A stretch of 64,000 nucleotides of DNA, from NCBI GenBank assembly GCA_963780865.1, contig CAWADT010000026.1:1-64000 (forward strand), written 5' to 3'. The notes beneath the pieces were generated by a model, which ran no database searches, was not told the origin of the DNA, and saw only the letters and a list, made by a program, of their open reading frames with translations. The position numbers were made by a program, and so were the translations under genes. How positions within the stretch are numbered: the first letter of the stretch is position 1; the number at the start of each line of letters is the position of its first letter. The DNA is from FEN-1073 sp963780865. Lineage in GTDB: Bacteria > Chloroflexota > Anaerolineae > Anaerolineales > RBG-16-64-43. Positions 37,850 to 47,237 of the stretch are shown one piece after another.

Positions 37850-39907
37850 GTGCTGTCGGTGTTGATCGAACTAATCGTTTTTATATTGGCCTACTGGATT
37901 CCCGGAGCCGCCCTGGCAACGCTTGTGGAATGGAAGGGAATCGGGCGGCTGACCCGCTGGCTCGGCCCGTTCGCTCTTTCGATTGTGGTCACGCCGGTGG
38001 TCTTGGCCTTTCCTTCGCTCGTGGTTTCCTACAAACCGGATCTATGGATTTTGGGCGGAATTTCCGCGGCCTTGTTTCTTGCCGGAGGCGTGCTGGCCCG
38101 CCTGGGAAAACGTCCGGTGCTGGATTTTCGGCGACGGGCCGGAAATCCCCCGTCGCGACGAGAGGGGATCCTTGAGTCGGTTTTTCTCCTTGTGGTGACG
38201 GCCACGGCCGTCCTTCCGCAATTGCATTTGATCCTGAACGGCAGCAGCGTCGGCACGGCGGTCCTTTCCGACACCTATTGGCACGTCGCCGAGGTGACTT
38301 CCCTCGCCCGATCCGGGCTTCCGCCGGCGCACTATCTGTTCCCGGACCTTCCGCTGCTGTATTATTTTTATTCCTGGATTTACCCGGCGGTGCTCGCGAC
38401 CCTGCCGGCGATGGGCCAATCCCTCACGCGCATCCTGAGCATCCACGCGGCGATCAACCTGGCGGTCTTCCTGGGCGTCCTGTTTTTCTTTCTGAGGATG
38501 AATCTGGGCTCGGCCAGGAGCCGCGGATTCGCCCTGGTGTTTCTTACCCTCGCCGGGGGATTTGATTTTTTTATCTCGCCCAGTCTGGCGTCACACGAGT
38601 GGTGGCAGGCCTCGTCGCCGTCGCTGGTTTCGCAGGTGCAGATCCCGTCGATGCTATCGAACATGATGACCGAACCGCAGCACTTGGCGGGAGCGACGGC
38701 CTTCCTTTTGCTTTTGATCCTGTGGCGGAATCTCCGCGGGAGCCTGGTGATCCGCGGAGTCCTCGCGGCCCTGGCCGCCTCGTTCCTTTTTGGCACCAGC
38801 GCGTTCGTATTCCTCTCCGCCGCGGTGGCGGTTCTGATTTGGGCCTGGCTGCACCGGCGGGCGTTCCTGCAACGGCGGGCGTTGCCGGCGCTGGCGGTGA
38901 TGGCGGCGCTCTTCCTGATTCTGAGCGGCGCGCAGCTTCGCCTGTCGCTTGCGCAGGGCGGCGCGATCCGCTGGGGAAATTTCCGCGTGGTGATCGCGGA
39001 AGCCGCAACCGGGACGGCGTACCTGCGCGCGGTGGTGCTCGACCAGATCCTCACCCTCGCGGCCTTCCCGGTGGTCGCCTCGATCCTGCTCACGATCGAA
39101 CTCGGTCTGCCTTTCGTGATGTACGCGGTGTGGTTCTTCCGCGGCTTGGGGCGAAAAACTTCACTGTGGCATCGCTTCCTGGCCTGGTATCCCATCGCTT
39201 ACATCCCGATCGCCTTTCTGCTCCAGCACACGAACTTCGCCCTGCGCGGGATAGTCCCCGTCGAAATCGTCATTATCCTGGCGGCCGCGACGGTCGTCGA
39301 GGAAACCCGGCCGGAGGCGTGGACGCGCGCGCAACGGGCGGTTGTGCGCTACGGTTTTGCGGTGCTGCTCGCGGCGCAGTTGCTTTCCAACGGGGTGGAA
39401 TGGTGGGTGGTCGCCCGGAAAAGCCTGGCGGAGGTTCTGCGCCCCGCCCATGGAATCCTCGCCCTGCCCATTCCCACCACGAACGCGTTCCCCGACGGCG
39501 ACAGCCACCTGATCCCGCCGATGGCGGGCCTGGGACCCGAATGGAATTATCTCTATTGGGCCAATGCTAATCTTCCGGCCGACGCGCTGGTGGTGGAGAT
39601 CGGGCTGGCCGACGACGCGAATAAAATCCATTTGCTCGAGCGGATGCGCTTTGTCGATCCGGCGCAGGCGGCGGCTGCCCAGCACTCCGAGCGGGATCTC
39701 AACATCGTCGATCCGCGGCAATTGGATTCCTGGTGGCAATCGCTCGGCGCCGGAGCCTTATGGGAGAAGGCGCTGCGGACGGAATACGTCCGCCGCTTCC
39801 ATCCGCCGGTGTATGTGCTGGTGCATCGCGGCACGCTTCCGGAGCTGGGGGAACCGATGTTTCACGACGAGTACGCAACCATTTATCTTCTGCCCACGGG
39901 GCCATAG
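37850..39907 (+). CDS. Large polytopic membrane protein of unknown reaction
   Basis: A 685-residue protein with well over ten hydrophobic segments, beginning with helices at about 4-22 and 38-56. After a basic, Pro-rich stretch (about 90-105) come the outer-loop motif DTYWHVAEVTSLARSGLPP and FPDLPLLYYFYSWIYPAV, which resemble the acid-plus-LPPxxY style of GT-C proteins. The C-terminal 120 residues look soluble and extracytoplasmic (LHPPVYVLVHRGTLPELG). I do not recognise a named family. The start is GTG at 37850. It lies 17 bases before gmd and probably serves the same glycan pathway. Confidence 0.5.
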   Translation: MLSVLIELIVFILAYWIPGAALATLVEWKGIGRLTRWLGPFALSIVVTPVVLAFPSLVVSYKPDLWILGGISAALFLAGGVLARLGKRPVLDFRRRAGNPPSRREGILESVFLLVVTATAVLPQLHLILNGSSVGTAVLSDTYWHVAEVTSLARSGLPPAHYLFPDLPLLYYFYSWIYPAVLATLPAMGQSLTRILSIHAAINLAVFLGVLFFFLRMNLGSARSRGFALVFLTLAGGFDFFISPSLASHEWWQASSPSLVSQVQIPSMLSNMMTEPQHLAGATAFLLLLILWRNLRGSLVIRGVLAALAASFLFGTSAFVFLSAAVAVLIWAWLHRRAFLQRRALPALAVMAALFLILSGAQLRLSLAQGGAIRWGNFRVVIAEAATGTAYLRAVVLDQILTLAAFPVVASILLTIELGLPFVMYAVWFFRGLGRKTSLWHRFLAWYPIAYIPIAFLLQHTNFALRGIVPVEIVIILAAATVVEETRPEAWTRAQRAVVRYGFAVLLAAQLLSNGVEWWVVARKSLAEVLRPAHGILALPIPTTNAFPDGDSHLIPPMAGLGPEWNYLYWANANLPADALVVEIGLADDANKIHLLERMRFVDPAQAAAAQHSERDLNIVDPRQLDSWWQSLGAGALWEKALRTEYVRRFHPPVYVLVHRGTLPELGEPMFHDEYATIYLLPTGP

Positions 39908-39923
39908 ACAAGCGGAGAGACTC

Positions 39924-40943
39924 ATGACGGCCAATAAAAAAGCGCTCATCACCGGCATCACCGGACAGGACGGCTCCTACCTCGCGGAATTTCTTCTTAA
40001 AAAAGGATACGAAGTGCACGGCCTGATCCGCCGAGCCAGTTCGTTCAACACCGAGCGGATCGACCACCTGTATCAGGATCCGCACGTCAACGGGGTGAGC
40101 TTGTTCCTGCATTATGGGGATCTATCGGATTCGACCAACCTGGTTAAACTGCTCTACCGGCTGCAGCCGGCCGAAGTCTACAATCTGGCGGCCCAAAGCC
40201 ACGTCAAGGTGAGTTTCGAAATGCCGGAATATACGGGGGATATCACCGGTCTGGGCGTGACGCGAATTCTGGAGGCGATCCGGGAGACGGGAATTGACTG
40301 CCGGTTCTATCAGGCGTCTTCGAGCGAGATGTATGGGAAGGTCCAGGAAATCCCGCAGCGCGAAACGACACCCTTCCACCCCCGCAGCCCCTACGCCTGC
40401 GCCAAGGTGTACGCCTATTGGACGACGGTGAACTACCGCGAGGCGTATGGAATTTTCGCGGCCAACGGGATCCTGTTCAACCATGAAAGCCCGCGGCGCG
40501 GGGAGACCTTCGTCACCCATAAGATCACCCGCGCGATCGCTTATATCGAGGCCGGATTGCAGAAGCAGTTGTTCCTGGGGAATCTCCAATCCAGCCGCGA
40601 CTGGGGTTACGCCCCGGAATACGTGGAAGCCATGTGGCAGATCCTGCAGCAGGAGAAGCCGGATGATTTCGTCATTGCCACCGGCGAGACTCACACGGTG
40701 CGCGAATTCCTCGAGGAAGCGTTCGGATATGCGGGGCTGGATTGGCATGCTTATGTCCAGGAAGACGCGCGCTACCTGCGGCCCAGCGAAGTGGACTATC
40801 TCATCGGCGATGCTTCCAAGGCGCGCCAAACATTCGGCTGGGAACCCAAAGTCGGCTTTCGCGATCTGGTGCGGATCATGGTCGACGCGGATCGAAAGGC
40901 TCTCCATCGCAAGCTGGCCGGGGGCAAAGAGGCGGCAAAATAA
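39924..40943 (+). CDS. gmd: GDP-mannose 4,6-dehydratase
   Basis: A 339-residue SDR dehydratase converting GDP-mannose to GDP-4-keto-6-deoxymannose, the first step to GDP-L-fucose and related sugars. GITGQDGSYLAEFLL is the coenzyme loop unique to GMD, SSSEMYGKVQEIPQ contains the active-site Ser/Glu, and SPYACAKVYAYW gives Tyr-x3-Lys. NHESPRRGETFVTHKITR is another GMD signature. The matching second enzyme (Fcl) is encoded at 43121-44071, separated by a frameshifted membrane gene. Confidence 0.95.
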   Translation: MTANKKALITGITGQDGSYLAEFLLKKGYEVHGLIRRASSFNTERIDHLYQDPHVNGVSLFLHYGDLSDSTNLVKLLYRLQPAEVYNLAAQSHVKVSFEMPEYTGDITGLGVTRILEAIRETGIDCRFYQASSSEMYGKVQEIPQRETTPFHPRSPYACAKVYAYWTTVNYREAYGIFAANGILFNHESPRRGETFVTHKITRAIAYIEAGLQKQLFLGNLQSSRDWGYAPEYVEAMWQILQQEKPDDFVIATGETHTVREFLEEAFGYAGLDWHAYVQEDARYLRPSEVDYLIGDASKARQTFGWEPKVGFRDLVRIMVDADRKALHRKLAGGKEAAK

Positions 40944-40949
40944 CGCGGT

Positions 40950-43102
40950 ATGGCGCAGAGTTTCCTCCTGTTTCTCGGATTCCTGCTTATCCTATGCTTT
41001 CCGTCAGCCAATCTTCAGGCATTTGACGGATTGCCGCTCAGCCGGCTTTTTGAATTTGCGGCCCTGGCCCTGCTCGTCCCCTTTCTGATTTTTCCCGGTC
41101 TCCGCAAAGCACAGATCGAGTTTTGGAAGCGGTTGAAGATCCGGCCGTTCTTTTTATGGATCACACTGGCGGCGATCCTATTGCTTAAAGGGATTCTCCT
41201 GGCCTCGGGGGCGCACACCGGTTTTTCCGCATGCTACCGGTCCCCGGCCGAGCCGACTTCCATCACCCATGAAAGCCTTCCGTCGAGTAAGTGCGAGCGT
41301 TCCTATGAGAATTTATGGAACCGGTTTTCCACAACGAGGCTGGATTCCTCCATCTGGTTCACGCCCGACACATGGAATTTGGTCTTTCTTAATACCAACC
41401 GTTACAACTACTATGATTGGGAACCGGGGAACATTCCCCGCGCGCGAATCCCACTTGAAGCAAGCTGGAGCGGAACGCCGGACGTAAAATCGGGCGATGT
41501 GGTCCATATTGAATACGTCGGTGAAGGAACGGTCGCCTGGGGCGATTTGCAGATCTCGCTGCCACCATCGTACAATGCGTTGAACTTCGTGGAATTTTCC
41601 CCGCCCCGAACGGACGCATTGCTACGCATCGAATACACTTTTAACGACGGGTCGCGCAGCGGCCAGGATCCCCAAACCTGGGGGCCGGGGGCGACGATGC
41701 AAGTCTCCGCAGGAACAAACGGCCGCATGGTTCCGCTTGCCGCAAATAGCTCCGCGCTCGGATGGCGGTCGCTGGCTATGTTGGCGGACGCCCTAATCAT
41801 TCTCTGGTTTCTTTCCTGCATTCCCGCGCTCTGGAATTCCGTGCGCCGGGATCTCCTTCCCTTGATTGCATTTTCCATTGGAATCGGTTTATTCAGCCTG
41901 CTGCCCGTCTCGCCTCTCATCCGGGAAATCGGGATCACGGCCGTGCTGGCGGGGTTCCTGATGATTCACATCGCATTCCGTCCATTCCGATCAAGCTCGG
42001 TTCTTTTTATCATCATCATCGCCAGTTTTTTCGCCCTCCGCATATGGTCCTCTAGTTATGGACAGGTTTTTCTGAGATCCGCCGGAAATGATCCCTTAAC
42101 CTATGAATCTCAGGCGTATTCCATTTTGGCCAAGGGTTCTTTGGAGGGTGGGGAGGCTGTTTTCTACCAACAGCCATTGTTTCGTTACATCTTATTCATT
42201 GGGCATGCCCTTTTTGGAGATGGGAACATGCTCTTTGACGCCATACAGTTGGCCGCATTCTTCGGAGGCATATTCTGGCTGTTCCGTAGAACATCGAATC
42301 GGACAATCCCGGTTGTTCGAAAAATATTGCTTGCCGGATTGGGATGCGGCTTGATCTTCCTGGGCGGATATTACGTCTCGACAATCCTTCGGGAGGGATT
42401 GTCTGAATGCCCCACTTGGATTTTCCTTTTATGGGCGTTGCCCGGATTGTATTGGCAGTTAGGGCCTGCAGGCCTTGTAGGGGGCTCGGCGGCCCTCGCC
42501 TTCTCTTACGCCGTCCGAACCAATCAAATCCCGGGGATTTTTGGATTCTGTGTCTGGGTTTTATCGGAGCCTGGAAAAAACATAGGAGAGCGGTTCTGCT
42601 CGCTGGAGTCGTCGCCCTGGGGATAGCGCTACTGCCGCTGGCGCATAACCTTTACTTCGGACATCGATGGGTGCTTGCCTCAACCAGCGGGAATCTCGCT
42701 GTCAATCTGACTCTCCGACCTTCCACATGGCTTGCTTTCCTGAAGGGAGATCCTAACGCCGGAAATATCATCCGCGAACAGATTGGAATGATGTTTCTCA
42801 TTGCGGATGTTCCCCGATCCTCGCTGCCCACCTTGGCGGTGATGGCATTCTTCTTGATGATCTGGGTTCTGATGTTAATCCATTCCATTATTCGCAGGGA
42901 AAATAATTTATGGGCATGGATGGTTATTCCTATTGTTTATCTCGCCCCGCATTTTTTTTATGTGATCAACAACTACTATCCCAGACATATTGTTATTGCC
43001 TATCTATCCATGGCTATCGTAGCGGTTCTGGCGCTGGTCCCCAATTTGCCCGCCTTTCCCGCTGCGGCGGAGCCTGCGGTAGAATTGTCCCGGATGGATT
43101 GA
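40950..43102 (+). pseudogene. Polytopic membrane protein, frameshifted
   Basis: Two frames together give about 717 residues. The N-terminal part has two or three helices, then a soluble region of about 200 residues (around SITHESLPSSKCERS and FVEFSPPRTDALL), then about ten further helices. The second frame resumes at about 42556 as FIGAWKKHRRAVLLAGVVAL and ends near LAFPAAAEPAV. A lost base in GTTTTATCGG joins them. It lies between gmd and fcl, so it likely serves the same glycan. An extracytoplasmic domain between GT-C-like helices is seen in some O-antigen ligase or transferase proteins, but no family is assigned. Confidence 0.55.
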
Positions 43103-43120
43103 AATTCGGGAGAATCCCAA

Positions 43121-44071
43121 ATGGACTGGAAAAATACGCGCTTTTTGGTCACCGGCGGCGCCGGTTTCCTCGGATCGTTCGTTCTGGAACAGCTGCGAGC
43201 GAAGGGAGCCACGCGCCTTGCGGCTCCGACGATCGATGAGGTCGACCTGACCGATCCTCAGGCCGTCCGCCGCCTGATGGCGGATTCCAAGCCCGAAGTG
43301 GTGATCCACCTGGCAGCGATGGTGGGCGGGATCGGCGCCAACCGCGATCGTCCGGCGGAGTTTTTCTACCAAAATCTGACGATGGGGACGAACATCATCC
43401 ACGAATCCTGGAAGGCGGGGGCTAAAAAAGTTACGGCCATCGGGACGGTTTGCTCCTACCCAAAAAATCCGCCGGTTCCCTTCAAAGAAGAAAATTTGTG
43501 GGATGGCTATCCCGAGGAAACCAACGCGGCTTACGGCCTTTCGAAAAAAATGCTGCTGGTCCAGGCCGACGCCTATCGCCAGCAATACGGATTCAACACG
43601 ATCGTCCTGCTCCCGGTGAACCTGTACGGCCCGCGGGATAACTTCAACCTGGAAGCCTCCCACGTCATTCCGGCGTTCATCCTCAAATGCCTGGACGCGA
43701 AGGAACATGGGAAGGACGAGGTGGTGATGTGGGGGGACGGCACCCCGACCCGCGAGTTCCTCTACATCGAAGATGCGGCCAGGGGAATACTCATGGCCAC
43801 GGAGCGGTATGACGAATCGCTTCCGGTGAATTTGGGCTCGGGCGAGGAGATCAGCATCCGCGATTTGGTCGGCATCCTGGCCGGGCTGCTCGACTACAAG
43901 GGGAAGATCGTCTGGGATACGACCAAGCCGAACGGACAACCGCGCCGGTTGTTGGATGTATCCCGCGCCAAGGAGAAATTCGGTTTCCGCGCGGAAGTGA
44001 AGCTGGGGGATGGGCTACGCCGGACGATCGATTGGTACCTGGCGATGCGTGGAAAACGGAGCGGCGCGTGA
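43121..44071 (+). CDS. fcl: GDP-L-fucose synthase
   Basis: A 316-residue bifunctional 3,5-epimerase/4-reductase that turns GDP-4-keto-6-deoxymannose into GDP-L-fucose. GGAGFLGSFVLEQL binds NADP, GTVCSYPKNPPVPF contains the catalytic Ser and Cys region, and AYGLSKKMLLVQADAYRQQYG carries Tyr-x3-Lys. PVNLYGPRDNFNLEASHVIP is diagnostic for Fcl/WcaG. With gmd in the same operon this makes a fucose donor for the block B glycosyltransferases. The stop overlaps the next start as GTGA. Confidence 0.95.
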   Translation: MDWKNTRFLVTGGAGFLGSFVLEQLRAKGATRLAAPTIDEVDLTDPQAVRRLMADSKPEVVIHLAAMVGGIGANRDRPAEFFYQNLTMGTNIIHESWKAGAKKVTAIGTVCSYPKNPPVPFKEENLWDGYPEETNAAYGLSKKMLLVQADAYRQQYGFNTIVLLPVNLYGPRDNFNLEASHVIPAFILKCLDAKEHGKDEVVMWGDGTPTREFLYIEDAARGILMATERYDESLPVNLGSGEEISIRDLVGILAGLLDYKGKIVWDTTKPNGQPRRLLDVSRAKEKFGFRAEVKLGDGLRRTIDWYLAMRGKRSGA

Positions 44072-44913
44072 CCGAACGGACGGCACCCCGTTCTCCCCAT
44101 GTCACCCTGATCCGCGTCCGTTCGGGGTGGGAATCATTAAACCTGGCGGAACTGTGGAGCCGGCGGGAACTGCTCTGGTTCCTGGCTTGGCGGGACATCC
44201 GCGTGCGCTACAAACAGACTTTTTTGGGCGCCGGATGGGCCATCCTGCAACCCTTCATCCAGATGGTGGTTTTTTCCTTGGTCTTCGGAGGATTGCTTAA
44301 GGTATCCACCGACAACCACATCCCTTACCCGGTATATTCCTTTGCCGCGCTCGTCCCTTGGGGGTTGTTCGGCGCGATCCTGGGCGGGACCGCCGGCAGC
44401 CTGATCGCCAACGCCGCAATCCTCACCAAGGTTTTTATCCCGCGCCTGCTGATTCCGCTCGCGAACGTCGTCGCGCGATTGGTTGATTTTTGCGTGGCGT
44501 TCGTCATTCTCTTGGGAATGATTCTGGCCTTCCGGATTTCCATCACGCCCAACTTTATTTGGATCCCGGCCTTCCTGCTGCTGCTCATCGTCTGCGCGCT
44601 CGGGTTCGGCTTGTGGCTGAGCGCCCTGAACATGTACATCCGCGATATCCAAATGTTGGTGCCATTCCTGGTGTCGCTGTGGGAGTTCGCCTCGCCCGTG
44701 GTCTACTCGCCCAGCGCGGTCCCCTCCGCCTGGAGGTTCGTCTACGCGCTCAACCCGATGGCCGGCGTGCTGATCGGATTCCGCTGGTGCCTGCTCGGCA
44801 CGGCGGCGCCCGGGCCGGAAATCTGGGCGTCCGTCGTCGTCGCGCTGGCGGTGTTTCTCTCCGGCGTGATCGTATTCCAGCGGGTCCAGCGCAACATGGT
44901 GGACATTCTATGA
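44068..44913 (+). CDS. wzm: ABC-2 transporter permease, Wzm/TagG type
   Basis: A 281-residue membrane protein with six helices in the ABC-2 pattern: LWRDIRVRYKQT-like amphipathic start (FLAWRDIRVRYKQTFLGAGW), then helices from about 55 to 270, and a cytoplasmic C-terminus. FVSLWEFASPVVYS is a typical loop of polysaccharide exporters (Wzm, KpsM, TagG). It works with the ATPase encoded next, exporting undecaprenyl-linked glycan across the membrane. The GTG start at 44068 overlaps fcl as GTGA, and the stop overlaps the ATPase as ATGA. Confidence 0.9.
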   Translation: MTERTAPRSPHVTLIRVRSGWESLNLAELWSRRELLWFLAWRDIRVRYKQTFLGAGWAILQPFIQMVVFSLVFGGLLKVSTDNHIPYPVYSFAALVPWGLFGAILGGTAGSLIANAAILTKVFIPRLLIPLANVVARLVDFCVAFVILLGMILAFRISITPNFIWIPAFLLLLIVCALGFGLWLSALNMYIRDIQMLVPFLVSLWEFASPVVYSPSAVPSAWRFVYALNPMAGVLIGFRWCLLGTAAPGPEIWASVVVALAVFLSGVIVFQRVQRNMVDIL

Positions 44914-46160
44914 GCGGGGATTCGATCGCGATTTCGATCCACGGAATGGGCAAGCGGTACCGGATAGGGTCCTACGTGGGCAACGGCAACACACTGCGCG
45001 GTTGGATCGACGACCGCCTGAACCGTCCCCGGCGCGAGGACGCGTCCGATCAGGAACCGAAATATCTCTGGGCGTTGCGGGATCTGACCTTCGATATTCC
45101 CGTGGGGGCGGTGGTCGGCATCATCGGACGGAACGGGGTGGGGAAAAGCACGCTGCTGAAAATTCTCTCCCGCATCACCGATCCAACGGAGGGTAGCGCG
45201 GAATTGTACGGCAAGACCTCGTCGCTCCTGGAAGTGGGGACGGGGTTTCACGGGGAGCTGACCGGACGCGAGAATATTTACCTCAGCGGAGCCATCTACG
45301 GCATGACCGGCGCCGAGGTGGATCGGCGCTTCGACGAGATCGTCGCCTTTTCGGAACTCGAACGATTCCTCGACACGCCCGTCAAGCGCTATTCCAGCGG
45401 GATGTACGTGCGCCTGGGATTCGCCGTGGCGGCCCACCTCGACCCGGAAATTCTGCTGGTGGATGAAGTGCTGGCGGTGGGCGATCTTTCGTTCCAGCGC
45501 CGATGCTTAAACCGGATGAGCGACGTGGCCCAGGACGGACGAACGGTATTGTTTGTCAGCCACCAGATGGCCGCCATCCGCCGATTGTGCACCCGGACGA
45601 TCTGGCTCGAAGCCGGGCGGGTCCGGGATTTCGGACCGACGGGCGAAGTGGTGGCGAGGTATGAAAGCGAATCGCTCGGCGCGGCGGGGTCCGGAACGGC
45701 GGATTCGCACCAGGAGGCCGCATACCGCGCGCGGTTTTTATCCTGGGCTTTGAACGGCGACTCGCAAGAAAACGAGCATACGGTTTCCACGCTGGAGCGG
45801 GTGGAGTTTCAGTTGACGCTGGACGTGCGCGAACCGGTCCGGGCTGGATATGGGGGTTTTGAAATTTTTGATTGGGAGGGAAAATTAATCTGGTCGGGCG
45901 CTTCCCACGATCAGGGCCGCGGCGATCTTCCCCTGAGCCCCGGGAAATATACGCTTTCCTACCGCCTGCCGCTGCTTCCGCTCAAGCCCGGAGCGTACCG
46001 GTTGCACGCTTCGTTTTACGACCGGGAAGGTTCCCATCTGTTGGATGATTGGTGGGCGATGCCGGAGCTCGTGTTGGCGATGCCGCCAAGCTCCCAAGCT
46101 CAGGACGAATGGCAGGGCGTACTCAACCTCCCGTGCGAATTTTCCATCCGCAAGGATTGA
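44910..46160 (+). CDS. wzt: ABC transporter ATP-binding protein, Wzt type with C-terminal domain
   Basis: A 416-residue protein: an N-terminal nucleotide-binding domain (Walker A IGRNGVGKST at about 75, signature YSSGMYVRLGF, Walker B ILLVDEVLAVGD) plus an additional C-terminal region after about residue 260 built from beta-strand patterns (RVEFQLTLDVREPV, WEGKLIWSGASHD, GAYRLHASFYDREG). In Wzt proteins such a domain recognises the glycan end group to release it for export. It pairs with the preceding permease. The overlaps with both neighbours suggest tight co-translation. Confidence 0.92.
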   Translation: MSGDSIAISIHGMGKRYRIGSYVGNGNTLRGWIDDRLNRPRREDASDQEPKYLWALRDLTFDIPVGAVVGIIGRNGVGKSTLLKILSRITDPTEGSAELYGKTSSLLEVGTGFHGELTGRENIYLSGAIYGMTGAEVDRRFDEIVAFSELERFLDTPVKRYSSGMYVRLGFAVAAHLDPEILLVDEVLAVGDLSFQRRCLNRMSDVAQDGRTVLFVSHQMAAIRRLCTRTIWLEAGRVRDFGPTGEVVARYESESLGAAGSGTADSHQEAAYRARFLSWALNGDSQENEHTVSTLERVEFQLTLDVREPVRAGYGGFEIFDWEGKLIWSGASHDQGRGDLPLSPGKYTLSYRLPLLPLKPGAYRLHASFYDREGSHLLDDWWAMPELVLAMPPSSQAQDEWQGVLNLPCEFSIRKD

Positions 46161-47233
46161 ACTCCCGTTACCGCCGCCTGAGGGGACGGATTTCCTCCGC
46201 GGCGCGCGCGGCGCGGATGGGTCTCCGCCCGCGGGCCGTGATTTTGCTTTATCACCGGATCGCGTCGCCCGCGATGGATCCGCTCCTGCTCTCCGTAACC
46301 CCCGGGAATTTTACGGACCATCTGGCGATCCTGCGGCGGGAATATCACCCGCTACCCCTCGCGGAATTGGCCGAAGCGTGCGCCGCCAACCGCATCCCCG
46401 ACCGCGCGGTGGCGATCACCTTCGACGACGGATATGCGGATAATCTTCGGACGGCCGCGCCGATTTTAGAGCGATACCGGCAACAGGCAACGATCTTCGT
46501 CGCCGGAACCTGCCTGGAGGGGGTGCCGCTGTTCTACAACGAGCTGGAACGAATCCTGCTTGGGACTCCGAAACTTCCCGTCAGAATCCGGATTCGGGTA
46601 AATGGCCGCGCGCGGGAATGGGAATTGGGAGAATGGTCGCGCCGGCCGAAGAATCCGGATGGCAATTATCTCCGATGGAACATGGAATGGCGTTCCGATC
46701 CGACGCCGCGCCACCGCTGCTACCGGGAGCTATTCAACATGCTGCGTGAAGCTCCGGTGAGAATCCGCGCCCAAACGATGGCTTCGCTGCGGAAAGCGGC
46801 GGGTGTCGATCCTTCCCGTCCGCCCCGGCGTCTGCTGATGACGCCGTCCGAGTTGCGCACAGCGGCGCGCGGCCAGGTGCTTGACATCGGCGCACACACG
46901 CGCAACCATCCCGTGCTTAACCGGCTGACGGTAAAGGAGCAGCGGAACGAGATCGCCTCCGGAAAGCGAATGCTGGAAACAACCATCGGACGCGAGGTGC
47001 GCGCCTTCGCCTACCCCTACGGCAGTCCGTGGGACGTAGCGCCCGAAACCGTCCAGCTGGCGCGGGAAGCGGGCTTCACGCTCGCTTGCGCGAATTATCC
47101 CGGACCGGTGGATTCGGAAAGCGATCTGTTCTGGCTGCCGCGCTGTCTGGTTCGCGACTGGAGCGGAGAAGAATTCCAGCGGAAGATGCGCGAGTTCTTC
47201 CGCCCGCAGGCGGAAATTCCGCCCCAAGGATAA
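46157..47233 (+). CDS. Polysaccharide deacetylase (NodB-homology) family
   Basis: A 358-residue protein with the NodB domain: TFDDGYADN (D90-D91, catalytic base and metal ligand) and GAHTRNHPVL (HxxxH metal site, about 245). The final FAYPYGSPWDV is the conserved motif 3. It would remove N-acetyl groups from a hexosamine-containing glycan, or act as a glycosidase-like relative. The TTG start at 46157 overlaps the wzt stop (TTGA); GTG at 46133 and ATG at 46217 are other options. No clear signal peptide is present, so it may act in the cytoplasm. Confidence 0.85.
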   Translation: MNSRYRRLRGRISSAARAARMGLRPRAVILLYHRIASPAMDPLLLSVTPGNFTDHLAILRREYHPLPLAELAEACAANRIPDRAVAITFDDGYADNLRTAAPILERYRQQATIFVAGTCLEGVPLFYNELERILLGTPKLPVRIRIRVNGRAREWELGEWSRRPKNPDGNYLRWNMEWRSDPTPRHRCYRELFNMLREAPVRIRAQTMASLRKAAGVDPSRPPRRLLMTPSELRTAARGQVLDIGAHTRNHPVLNRLTVKEQRNEIASGKRMLETTIGREVRAFAYPYGSPWDVAPETVQLAREAGFTLACANYPGPVDSESDLFWLPRCLVRDWSGEEFQRKMREFFRPQAEIPPQG

Positions 47234-47237
47234 GGAA

